DNA of 64,000 bases from Psoroptes ovis (Eukaryota; Arthropoda; Arachnida; Sarcoptiformes; Psoroptidae). The DNA is taken from contig PQWQ01000029.1 of NCBI GenBank assembly GCA_002943765.1, positions 434,001 to 498,000 of the forward strand, written 5' to 3'. The position numbers and the translations under genes were made by a program. The notes below the pieces were generated by a model. That model worked only from the letters and a program-made list of their open reading frames with translations, was not told where the DNA came from and did no database searches. Shown here piece after piece: positions 1-11,203 of this stretch (its first letter is position 1; each line of letters opens with the position of its first letter).

Positions 1-439
1 TATTATTGTTGACGACGATGACGCCACCACCGTTGCCATCATTTTGATTATTTTGATTAACATTATCACCGAATGGTTGAAAATATGTATAACCAGTGCG
101 ATATGGTTTGATACCTGTATTATATGAATAGCCTTGATTGTAACCACGATTTATTGCTTGCGGATTTTGTTGCTGTCGATTCGCTGTATTTTGATTTTGA
201 TTTTGATTCTGATTCAATGAATCATTATCGGCACCATATACATTACTATTTGTCTTCGATGGTGTTGTCGTTTTTTTCGTTGCTTCATTTGCCGATGCTT
301 GCAATGGTTGCGGTTTATTTGAATTTTCAACGATTGGTGAAGCATTTACAATGTTTGTGTGCTGTTGATTAATGAAAATATTTAAATTAATCGTATTTAA
401 TATAAATAAAAATCGAAAAATTGATGATGATATAATCAT
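1..439 (-). CDS. Asn/Gln-rich secreted protein, N-terminal part (runs off left edge)
   Basis: Read on the minus strand from an ATG at 439, one uninterrupted frame runs to base 1, so the gene continues beyond the window. The first ~25 residues (MIISSSIFRFLFILNTIN...) form a hydrophobic signal peptide-like segment. The rest is low complexity: QNQNQNQN repeats, then a Tyr/Gly/Asn-rich stretch (RGYNQGYSYNTG, RTGYTYFQPFG) and a Gly run next to the edge. Composition resembles structural secreted proteins of arthropods (cuticle, silk or gut lining), but no domain is recognised and no function is assigned. Plus-strand open frames over the same bases are shadows. The signal peptide followed directly by Q/N-rich sequence is the main reason for calling it real. 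Confidence 0.6.
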   Translation of the reverse strand, partial: MIISSSIFRFLFILNTINLNIFINQQHTNIVNASPIVENSNKPQPLQASANEATKKTTTPSKTNSNVYGADNDSLNQNQNQNQNTANRQQQNPQAINRGYNQGYSYNTGIKPYRTGYTYFQPFGDNVNQNNQNDGNGGGVIVVNNN

Positions 440-2053
440 TTTTTATTTTTTTCGAATCGTTCTTTGAATGATTATATTCATATAAATTTATTGATTAAAC
501 ATTTGAGTAGATATTTGGCGAAAAATTTCAATTCAAAATTCAATTTGATTTATTTTTCATTTGATTTATCGTTGATCCTGTACCGTTCAAAGAACAACAC
601 AAATGATATGATACAGTTTTTGATTGAAAAGTTTTATTTTCAAATTCGTTTAGAAGAAAGCTTAAAACATGAATCATACCAAACATTTAGATTGACAATT
701 GACTAATATGTCATTTTTTTAAATTTAAAATCAAAGATTTTTGAGAAAAAATAGAACCGAAGCATTACGCGTGTATACGCCTATTTAAGTAAACTTTGCT
801 TAAGCAAAAAAATTTAAAATTCATCATTATTTTTATGATTGGCCAATAGTTGACAATTAATAATTGACAAGTTTTTGCCTAAGATAATAATAAATATGAA
901 ATTTCCGAAATGTTTAAGAAATTGAAATCATATTTCAAAATCGTCCGCAACCGCACATTCATTCATTCGAATCATTTCGATTTGATTTCATTATCACCAT
1001 TGAAAAATTGTATTTGTATATATCAATGAAACCAACTGAATGAAAAACATTGACCCAGTTCATGAATCATTTCTTTCGATATTCACGGTTTTTTTGGTTT
1101 AAGAAAATGTTCAATTTCTCTATTCAAACATGGACGCATAAATGTGTAAAATTGCAATTAAAATGCAATCGTTTTTCGTTTGTTTCATTTTTGTTGTGAT
1201 TTATTATCACTCTTAGCCTTGACAATATCCTGTTCCGGTCGCATATAAATGTTCATTTCATTAAATGTAACAATAAGACAATCGCTAGCAATCATTTAAG
1301 ATTATATTGAAATTAAAATTGAAAGCATATGACAATTATTTCGTTACTCAATGTGAAATTATTGGCATTAATTTGTCACTTATTACTAATTTGTCTTTGA
1401 TTTGCATAAATGATTCATATAATTTGTCCAATATTATTTCACATTGATTTTTGATGATGATAAAACAAGCAAAATTATTTACAAATGGGAGAGAGAAATG
1501 GACTAAGAAAGAATGTTTTTAGGAAAACACAAATTCACAGGTGTACAAGTAATAATTCGAATTGGTGGATGTCGAAAATTTGTATTAATTTTAGGTTTTT
1601 TGTTTGAAAGAGTATTTGTCAGTATAAATGACAATGATTTAAATATTTTATTTCATTTTTTTCAATTTTAGGCTTCAATTTTTTGTTTTAGTTTCATTTG
1701 TTCGGACATTTGTGCATTACAGCAGTGTGTATGGTTTATGAGAGCGCATATACTTATACAAACAACGATGTGAGTGTCTATTTTGATTATTTAAATTATT
1801 AAATTCAAACTGACCATTTGTTTGTTTAATATTTTGAAATTTTTAAAATTTGAAAACATTATTTCAATCATTTATTCCTATTTTTCAATTTGTTTTGTTC
1901 AACACATCCATTGAATATTTATTTCAAATTTTATTACCCGAATCTATTGAACAATCATATTTTTCTCTGGTCCACCTTACGTGAAGATATTATTATTATT
2001 ATTGATCTTCTAAATTATTTATTCAGTCAAATTTTATTGAAAAAACATCGAAA
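440..2053. other. Intergenic region between two divergent secreted-protein genes
   Basis: No coding exon is supported. The stretch is AT-rich with many short poly-A/T runs. It should carry the upstream control regions of the minus-strand gene ending at 439 and the glycine-rich gene starting at 2054. The short open frame at 464-706 starts and ends in non-coding-looking sequence with no splice support. Confidence 0.6.
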
Positions 2054-3091
2054 ATGGTAAATATTATGATTGCTTATACCGACTTGTATTTTTCGATTAT
2101 TATTATCATTTTTATTGTAATTCATAATCATTTTCATAGTTTCATAAACGGCAATTATTTGGTATCATGACCCTAATAGCACTATGGGCTAATTCTTGTT
2201 GGGCGCAAGGAAATCAAGGCGGTGGCGGCGGCTTCCTTGGTGATCTTGGAAACCTAGGAAATCTAGGTAATCTTAATCTTGGCAATTTGGGATTGGGTAA
2301 TCTTGGGATTGGAGACCTTTCATTTGATAATCTTGGGCCGGGTTTAGGTGGTGGTGGTGGTGGCGGTGCTCCTGGTTTGGGTGGACAAAATCTTGCTAAT
2401 TTTGGTGGCGGAAATGCTGGTCGCCAGTCTGGTTTGGGTGGTCTTGGCGGTTTATTGGGCGGTGGCTCACCAAATGGTTATAATCGCAACGCAGGTGGTG
2501 GCGGTGGTCTTGGTGGATTAGGCGGCTTGAATCCATTGGCTGGTCTTGGTCAGGCACTTGGTGGTTTGGCGAATGGTTTGACCGGCGGTAATCAACGAGG
2601 AGGTGGTTTACTCGGCGGTTTACCAGGATTAGGTCTCGGAGGTCAACAAGGAGGTCAGTTCATAAATTTTAAATTGAATCGTCAAAAAAACTAATTTGAT
2701 AACAAGGCCAAGGACTTGGAGGACTTGGAAATCTAGGCGGTGGTGGAGGCCGATCTAATCAAAATAGTGGTGGATTTGGTGGTTTAGACGGTCTTAATTT
2801 GGGTGGCGGAAATTCTAATGGCGGATTCAATGGACTTAATTTAGGCGGTGGTGGTGGTGGAGGCAACGATCTTAGCAATCTTGGTTAGCTCTGACATATT
2901 GCAAAATTAATTAAATTTTTCTCAATTTTTTTTCAAAATTAAATAAAATAGGACTTGGCGGTGGTGGTGGTGATTTCGGCGGCCAAGATCTTGGTAATTT
3001 AGGCGGTCTGGATGGTAACACTGGTGGTGGTGGTGCAGGAGGAGGAGGCGATTATGATTCATTAGGGGATGCTGGTTTCAGTAAAAAATAA
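2054..3091 (+). CDS. Glycine-rich secreted protein (four exons)
   Basis: Model: exons 2054-2056, 2140-2653, 2707-2883 and 2952-3091, all GT-AG, summing to 834 nt (277 residues) with phases that agree. The first coding exon is only the ATG. Joining it to 2140 gives MFHKRQLFGIMTLIALW..., a good signal peptide with likely cleavage after WAQ; without it the frame would start inside the hydrophobic core. The mature part is almost entirely GGxGGLGNLGxL-type repeats, rich in Gly, Leu and Asn, with little charge and an acidic tail (GDYDSLGDAG). The product is therefore a secreted structural protein, perhaps cuticular or silk-like; the exact role is not known. Frame and glycine periodicity run smoothly across all introns. 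An AATAAA overlaps the stop codon and more lie at 3301-3321. Confidence 0.8.
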
Positions 3092-3642
3092 ACAAAAAAA
3101 ATTTTCAAAGGAATATTCTGGGATACAATTTATTTATTTACATTGCATTCTAAAATTCGCAACAAACAAAAAAAAAGAATTCTGGGTCCCGATCAAAAAA
3201 CATCCATCAAGCAATCAAAGATTAATCGCTTGAATTGTTTTCACTGCTAAAAAATTGATAGATTTTTTTTGAAATTAAATATTTTAAATGAAAAATAACA
3301 AAATAAATAAATAAAAATAAAATCAGACCACCACCACCACCTTGTCAATCATTGCAGCCCCATTTGCCATTATTATTATGCATTTGACATGTTTTAAAAT
3401 TATAATTTTTGCAAAAATTAAATACCCTTTGTTACCTACCAGATCCAACAAATTTTACCAAAATTCGGTTTCCAGATACTTGAAAATGTGTTGGTATCAT
3501 ACACAATGTTTTTCAATTGAATCATTCATCTATTATTCAAATGATTCAAAATGATTTCAATTCGAATACTAAAAATTTTTTCCCATAAAATTACTTACAA
3601 TTCAATTTCTCTTCGTAGAAATATTAAATATTTATTCAAATA
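3092..3642. other. 3' flank of the glycine-rich gene
   Basis: Contains several overlapping AATAAA signals around 3301-3321, probably used by the upstream gene. The open frame 3342-3554 lacks coding character. Nothing else recognised up to the foldback element. Confidence 0.5.
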
Positions 3643-4556
3643 AAGGGTAACCTCTAATAAGATAGAGTCATTCTGCCTAAGGAAAAAAATCGAGAAAAAA
3701 ATTATCGCATCATGTTCTTGGTCAATAGGGATGACAAAAAGTCAATTATGGTCATCTCCAATTCTTGACCCTTCCGGTCCAAAAAGGGGGTCAAAAGTCA
3801 ATAATTGCGATATCTCGGCCGTTTTAAGAGGTGATGTCTCAATTTTTTCAATAATTAAAGATTATCTAGCCATTAATCATTGGTGAAAATATCATTGATT
3901 TAAAAAGATTACTTTTTGAGATATATTCATTTGAAGTTACCATCTCCATTATCTTTAGGGTTTTTGATTGACGTGTACACGTCTAAACTGGAGATTGCTA
4001 AGGAACACAAGCATTAATGATAATTGCTATTTTCTATGACATTTTTCATGTAAATATTTTTAAAAATATAACTTAATGTTGATTTTTGTTTTTGGTTTTC
4101 ATTTTCTATCTTGTTGTTATAAGAATGTCTTGAATGAAAATGCTCGGGCTTAAATGGTCATCAATTGATGATCATAGAAAATAGCAATTATCATTAATGC
4201 TTGTGTTCCTTAGCAATCTCCAGTTTAGACGTGTACACGTCAATCAAAAACCCTAAAGATAATGGAGATGGTAACTTCAAATGAATATATCTCAAAAAGT
4301 AATCTTTTTAAATCAATGATATTTTCACCAATGATTAATGGCTAGATAATCTTTAATTATTGAAAAAATTGAGACATCACCTCTTAAAACGGCCGAGATA
4401 TCGCAATTATTGACTTTTGACCCCCTTTTTGGACCGGAAGGGTCAAGAATTGGAGATGACCATAATTGACTTTTTGTCATCCCTATTGACCAAGAACATG
4501 ATGCGATAATTTTTTTCTCGATTTTTTTCCTTAGGCAGTTATTGTAGGATACCCTT
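3643..4556. mobile_element. Foldback / long-TIR element with 367-bp inverted arms
   Basis: The left arm 3673-4039 and right arm 4172-4538 are reverse complements, identical wherever I compared them and equal in length, separated by a 132-bp spacer (4040-4171). Outside the arms the ends are shorter, less perfect inverted repeats (AAGGGTAACCT against AAGGGTATCCT) flanked by TA on both sides (3641-3642 and 4557-4558), as expected for TA-targeting DNA transposons. No transposase frame is present, so the element is non-autonomous. Arms this similar imply recent formation or gene conversion. A transcript across it would form a long double-stranded hairpin. Family not identified. Confidence 0.8.
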
Positions 4557-4558
4557 TA

Positions 4559-5855
4559 TTTCTCTTCAAGGCAATATTCACATCACATCACAACCAACGT
4601 TTCCGACGCATTTCTTTTCTCATTGAAATTCTGAATTTTTGATTATTTATTTCTCTCGATTTTGTATTTTGCTTATATTTTGCTATTTTCCTCTTCTTAT
4701 AATAATAATAATAATCGGATTCTTATTTGTAGGATTTTGCAATCAAATAAGAAAAGGAATTCTTATAAATTTTTCCATTTTTTCCTTTTAGTAGCTTGGC
4801 ACATCGAATAATATTATTTTATTCTTTTTGTTCGTCGATCTTTGAAGCTTCCATTTTGTATTATAAAACGAAACGGACGAAAAAAATCGCTGGTAATTGT
4901 GCAACCCATATATTTATGACTATGTCATGAATGAATAAAATAAATGAAAAAATATTAGATTGTCCGAAAAGTTTTTGTCGGTTATATCGTAGAAAATCAT
5001 TGAAAAATCGGCAAGAACTTTTCGGACAATCTAATAAAAGAATGAATGAATGAATTGAAATGAAAATAAAATATAAATTTCATATATGAATCAAAATGAA
5101 ATCAACAGAAAATAAAATAAAAAGATCGAATTAAAACGAACAGAGAATAAACGACCTCGAAAACATTCGGATATGGAAAATACATACAGTAATATTCTTT
5201 AGCCTCAGTACACATTTCTTTTGTCTGTTGTGTATGTATGGTCTATATTAGTATTATTATTAATTTGGACTTGATGTTTGTGTTCCAATGAAACAACAAC
5301 AGCGAATCATAATGACACAATAACAAATAAATAAATTTTTTGTTTGAATTTGGAACACACAAAAACGCATGTGTACCACCATATGAATGAATGTTTGATG
5401 ATTGCCAGAGAATATCAAAGAATAATATTATTCAATAGTCATGTGTAATAGAAGATTCTTCATTTTTTTCGGGTTCTCATTCATTTCAGTTCTATTACTT
5501 GCTTGAATGAATCGGGAATGGTGATTCCACAGAGCAATTCCACCGAGCGAAAAATTCCACTGATTCCAATTTATTATTTCGCAATTTGTGCTGTGTTCAA
5601 ATAAAAAGTTTTTGATAGTTTAGACAAATATGTTTGTTGTATGATGTTTGTTGAATGAATGAATGAATGGCAAATAGAAAATTCAAAAATTTATTTTTAT
5701 AAATTGTTCCAAATTTGTGTTCCATGTCTCGCTCATTTATTCTTATTCATTTGATTTGATTCGAACCATATTTTTGATTTTTGTGAATTCGTGATTTTTT
5801 GTGAAATTCAATTCAAGATTCAATAAGAATTTTGACTTCATTGTTGTGTGTGTGT
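4559..5855. other. Intergenic, upstream of the aquaporin-like gene
   Basis: Holds MITE copy 1 (4955-5034) and a short (GAAT)n run near 5650. Otherwise AT-rich sequence, probably 5' UTR and promoter of the gene starting at 5856. No exon seen. Confidence 0.5.
4955..5034. mobile_element. 80-bp mariner-like MITE, copy 1
   Basis: Begins TTAGATTGTCCGAAAAGTTT and ends with the reverse complement of nearly the same sequence, giving ~25-bp terminal inverted repeats. Flanked by TA at 4953-4954 and 5035-5036. The TIR sequence and TA target resemble Tc1/mariner ends; there is no coding capacity. Related copies lie at 10226, 34950, 45450, 53635 and 60475. Confidence 0.85.
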
Positions 5856-7790
5856 ATGGTACAATCAAAAATAATGGATCATAATCATAGATCGAATTTC
5901 CTTGATCAAAATAATACGGGCCAAAATGCTTCGGCAATAAGGCAACATCATAATAATATGAATAATAATGATAAATATATGATCAATAATAATTTAAATA
6001 AACAATCAATGTTAATGTCAAATAAAATGAGAAAATATATTGATTCATTACCGAAACAATTATCAATCAAAGATGAATTATTGGAATATCGTTTTTGGAA
6101 ATCATTACGCACCGAATTTATTGCTACATTTTTATTTGTGATTTTTACCTGTGGTATATTGTTCGCAACAACAACCTCCTCCTCCTCATCAATGACATTA
6201 TCATCAAAAATAAATCATACCTTATTAACGATGAATGATGATGATCAAATTAGAAAAAATGATCAAAGCCAATCATATTATGTACATCAATCGATAAATT
6301 CAAATAATAAAATTGAATTATTGATCAATTCCGTAGCGGTTGGTTTAATTGTATCAGTATTAATTCAATGTACTGGACATGTTTGCGGTTGCCATTTATC
6401 TATTGCCATTACAATCAGTTTATATTTGACTGAACGTATTTCAATGCTGCGTTTGATTTCATATTTGTTGATACAATTGCTAGCATCGATATTAGGCATT
6501 TTAGTTGTAGAAAATTTATTCAACATGACTGTTCAACCATTATTATTGCCAATCACAACAATTCACAATTATTATGATGATCAACAACTAATGATCAATA
6601 ATAAGGATAGAAATCTTAATAAATTTACGCCAACACAAATATTTGGTTTTGAATTTTTGTCAACATTTTTAATTGTTTTAACATATTTATCAAACTGTGA
6701 TCGAAATAGATCTAAACGATCTAATAATTTGGATAATAATAATTTTGATTATAATGCCATCAATGATTCATCCAAATCAATGACCATTGGTTTTGCATAT
6801 AGCATTGGACATTTATTTTCGGTAAGTTTTTTTGATGATGAATCGAAATTAAAATTGAATCAATCACTGAAATCTCATGTTTTGTAATGTTTTCGAATTT
6901 AAAAAATTTGAAAAATAATATTTCCAGTACATGGCAACCGGTGCATTGATGAATCCAGCCAAAGCATTAGCCATATCGATCATCAGCGAACAATACTGTT
7001 TACATTGGGTATGTTCAAATTAGTTGAAAATTTTCAAAGAGTATTAGTAGATTTTAGTTCACTTTGATTATGTAATTAATTCGGTTACTTTTCGGGTTTA
7101 GACAAGAGGATTTGGATAAATTTGACAGTTTCAGTTAAAAATGAATCACACATAGTCACTATATAACAATACGATGTGATCAATTATGTAAAATTTATGA
7201 AAAGGGATCAAGTGTCTATTAGTCTCTAAATGTTTGTTTTTAGCTTATCGATATGTTTGTAAATATTGACATTCGAAATTGAGACTTTTCTTCATTAAAT
7301 TTTATTTAGGCAGATGTAGGGTTCTATTCAGTAAAAAATTTTACCTGAAGATTCCTTAATGAAAAAATTAATTCACCTACTTTTTTGTGGAAAAATGATT
7401 TTGTAGATTTATTGGATTGCACCAGTTTTAGGAGGATTTTTCGGCGGCTTAATTTATGATTATATTGGTTCAATAAAACCAATTTCATCGCCCCAAAAAT
7501 CTTCAATATTTTCATCGGTGGATGATCGTCAACCGCCATCATCATTAACACCATCATCAACATTATCATCTATGCATCTAGCATTACCGATATTATCTTC
7601 ATCATCCACATCGACATCATGTTCATCGGGTCAAACAGCACTAAACGACCGAATCAAAATATCCAATTCATTGATTCATAATAATCAGAATAATAATGAT
7701 AATTACATGATTTCAATGATAGAAAATTCTGAACAAACACAACGACAACAGCAGCCATTTGGTTGCCCATCGGCAATCAACAACAATTGA
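5856..7790 (+). CDS. Aquaporin-family protein, big brain-like, degenerate first NPA
   Basis: Three exons: 5856-6821, 6928-7008 and 7407-7790 (all phase 0; 476 residues). About 80 Asn-rich residues precede the MIP fold: TM1 around 84-105 (FRTEFIATFLFVIFTCGILF), loop B around 175-188, further helices, then exon 2 with MNPAKALA (NPA at 331-333) and exon 3 opening with IYWIAPVLGGFFGGLIYDYI. The order and the C-terminal YW..P..GG..GLIYDY block match Drosophila big brain-type channels, followed by a Ser/Gln-rich tail. Oddities: loop B reads GCHLSIAIT where the family has HxNPAVT, and the second NPA is followed by Lys rather than the usual filter Arg. Water transport is therefore doubtful; an ion-channel or adhesion role as in big brain is inference. 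ATG 5856 was chosen as the first in frame; 5874 is an alternative. Confidence 0.75.
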
Positions 7791-10700
7791 TTTGAATAAT
7801 CACTCAAACAGCGCTAATAATGAAACAATTATTCGACAACTACTTCGTCATCAACATTGATGAGTCCTGTCAAAACAAAAAATGTTCATTAAGAACGATC
7901 AAATTCTATCAAATAGCTTCGGAATATTGCCTTTCGGAGACGATAAATGAATGAATGATTTGAAATTGATTGAAATGATTCATTAATGCATTAATGCATG
8001 CGTCACACACTTTTCTATTTCAAATAAATAAAAGACATTAGTCATTGTTTTGATCATTTTGAAATCATCATGATAAAATAATGATGATTCAAAATTCAAA
8101 CAAATGTCATTGAAAATCAATTCAAATCCGTTTTAGTTTTTTTCAATTTTTCATTTCTCATTTGTTTTGTTTGGTTTATCAAAAAATCTAATGAAATGTC
8201 ATTTTTATAAAAAAATTTGTGAATAAATTCCATTGCATTTTGATCGAATTGATTTCAAAATGAAGTGATTCATTTTGAATTTTTTTTCTTCGGCTCATTT
8301 CGATTCTATGGTTCTATAGTCTTGGAAATTTGCGAATCAAAGCAGCCAACGACAGCAGTCAAATACAGACAAAAAAATGAATTAATTTTCCATTTTGTTT
8401 CAGTACATCTGGCTGCAACATCCCATGAAATCATTAGACACAGAAAAAGTTTTTTCGGGAATTCGTTTGGATGTGTACTGAAATTGAAATTTTCATTATT
8501 ATTATCATTATCATTAAACAAAACAATAATAATAAATATGCTACTTTTCAGAATCCGCTTTTTGTTTAATGATAATGGTTTATTTGTTTAGAATATAGTG
8601 AATTATTATTACAAAAGTTCTTCATCATTATGACAATAGGGAATCACTGGCATTGAATTTCATTGCTTTGTTTTTTGTTTTCCGATGCATCTGTGTCGTA
8701 AACGGATGCCCAAAGTTTCATATTTGGTCCCAAAATATATTTCAATTCACATAATGTTTTATATGTATTTTTCTTTATTATATTTCTTTCGAATATTCTT
8801 CTTCTTCTTCGTCGAATCCCAATTGAATTTTATTCCATTCGTTTTTAATGATTATTTTATGTTTTCATTGTTTTAGATGGATGGATTTTTTCTTAATTTT
8901 GTTTTTCCATCATTTATTCTTTGTTTTAATTCCACCATCATTATTATAATACATTGCTATCACATTATTCAACCGTTTCCCATCCGCATCATTTTATCGA
9001 TTTTATAATTAAAAATACAAAATACAATATGATCACATGCTGATGTTATTGTTGTATGTTTGTTTGCCATTATACTCAACTGAACAATAATAATTTCAAA
9101 TCTCTGTTTTATTGTGTTTCAATTGAAAATTCATTTTGCCAAAACCATACACGCATAATATCCAAGTAATTCATGCAGATATTATCATTAAAATATCATT
9201 TTTAAATTTGAATCAATTCTGAGCCAGAAAAAAAATGTCGACCAAAGCATAAAATAGAATAAATTTAAAATATTAAAATGATATACTTTTCTCCTCGTAA
9301 ATCGTTTATATATAAATGTCATTAAGACCGTTAATACTATGAAATGATTGTTATTTGATGACAATTATTTCCATGAAAATGCATCATTTGTAACATTTGG
9401 TATTGTAATGTAAATGTATGAAATGATTCTGATGTGATTAAGATGAAAATATTATACAGTTATGGAAATTATGACAAAATATATGTGATAAACGATGCGA
9501 ATAATAAATGATTCTTTGGATAATAATTTTGGATTCTTTGTATTTTTGGATTTAACGGTGAATTATTCTGTTCTGAAGATTATTTTATTAAAATCACAAA
9601 TTAGAAAATTTGAATTTATTTTTTCCGAATACCACATCATTGATTCAATATTGATTGCTTATGTCAGTAACAACAGACATTTAATGTTTTAACACTTTTC
9701 AATGTTTGATTAAATTATGGCATTTAACAAATAAAAATAAATAGGTCAAAAAATTGATTTGCAAATAATTAGTATTATATTTTTAATTAGTAAGCAAATC
9801 ACAATCTCAGAGATCCGGGTCTCAATTTTTTTTTCTGTGAAAAATGAGAATCTAGCCCTGTTTAGCCAGCAAATTCTATGATGAAAGAATGAAATTTAAA
9901 GAAAATAGCGGCTAAAGTCCTAAGTCCTAAAGTCTGTCTTAGAGTACCCTCATCACCAAGAAAAACATTTGTGGTTAAATGTTAAAACATGGAAAAAAAT
10001 AAATGAAATACCAGCTAACAACTATGATTGCCAACAGGCCAAAAAGTAGAAGAACAAGCGCTCGAAAAACCTCGCCCTATTCTCGTGTATATTCACATTG
10101 AATTAGAATAACTAAAAGTAATGATATTTAGTTGTTGATATTAACCATTCATTCATTCAAAATTATGATCAAAAGATCAATGAACAAAATGGAAGAAGTA
10201 ATGGTGGAGAAACAACAAGAAAATATTACGTTGTCTGAAAAGTTCATTCGGCTTAATCAATGGAGTTGCACATGAAAATCGGCTAGAACTTTCTGGACAG
10301 CCTAATAATAATTCAATACAAATAATCATTTGCTTGTTGCATGTTTTTCTATGCTTATTTGAAATGTGTATTTGTTTGTTTGTTGCCATAGCCATAATAT
10401 CTTCTCTTTTTGGCTTGCTTTTTTCTCTTCTCGCAAGCAATTTAATGAATTTACAGCGTAATTTCCAATGTACAACATACATACAAAGCATCATCACACT
10501 AAACAATAATATTACACATAAATATTTTTCATTTGTTTATTTATTTATTTAAATATTACCACACACTTACCACTAAGCATATATGCCACCTAAAAATGTT
10601 GATGATAAAATTCTTGATTGGTTATGGTTTACAAATATTCGACATCTGATTCGGTGTTTATACCATTCGACCAACGAATAGACCACCAAAGTATTTTCGT

Positions 10701-11203
10701 TTCTTTGTGACCTCATCATAACAAATCATCATTGGGTTGATTTGATTATTGATCATTATTTCAGATGTTTGTTTTCGGATAAATTGTGTCATTTTTGGAA
10801 TCAATTTCTCCTAATCATCGTTATATACTGGTTGATCAATTGTTATTTATTTGAAATTGTTTTTTGAGTGTGTGTGCATTTTCACAATTATACTTTGAAT
10901 CATAAAATATATCATCAAAAGCAAAATTGACAAGAGCAGAATTGACGACAATCAATCAATCATAGCCAAATATTGCATTTGATTTATGTGTGTTGGAGCA
11001 ATAATAACAGTATTGCTCTCAGTGTAACAATAACAAAATAAACAAACATTATCATCCATTTCCATGTTTGAAATAATCATCAAAAATTTTATTTTGTTTT
11101 GTTGCAATTCAAAAAAGCAAATATTTCAAGCCTAATTTTGTGTAAACCTTCATGCTATACTTTGTTTGTATCACCTCAAACTCAATCGTTTGATTTGAAT
11201 TCA
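7791..11203. other. Intergenic region upstream of the Gab/Dos gene
   Basis: 3.4 kb without a convincing exon. AATAAA motifs near 8020-8030 probably end the aquaporin-like transcript. MITE copy 2 is at 10226-10305. A block near 9800-10100 is noticeably less AT-rich than its surroundings, with a near-palindrome (GAGATCCGGGTCTC) at its left side, and may be remnant transposon DNA. Open frames at 8265-8591 and 10177-10552 lack splice or codon support. Confidence 0.5.
10226..10305. mobile_element. 80-bp mariner-like MITE, copy 2 (diverged)
   Basis: Starts TTACGTTGTCTGAAAAGTT and ends GGACAGCCTAA, flanked by TA on both sides (10224-10225, 10306-10307). The length is exactly 80 bp, as in four other copies, although this copy has diverged internally. 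Confidence 0.75.

Noticed and set aside
8265..8591. 108-residue plus-strand frame downstream of the aquaporin-like gene
   Set aside because: Starts at a non-ATG codon-like position in T-rich sequence; overlapping frame on the other strand is equally long; no domain.
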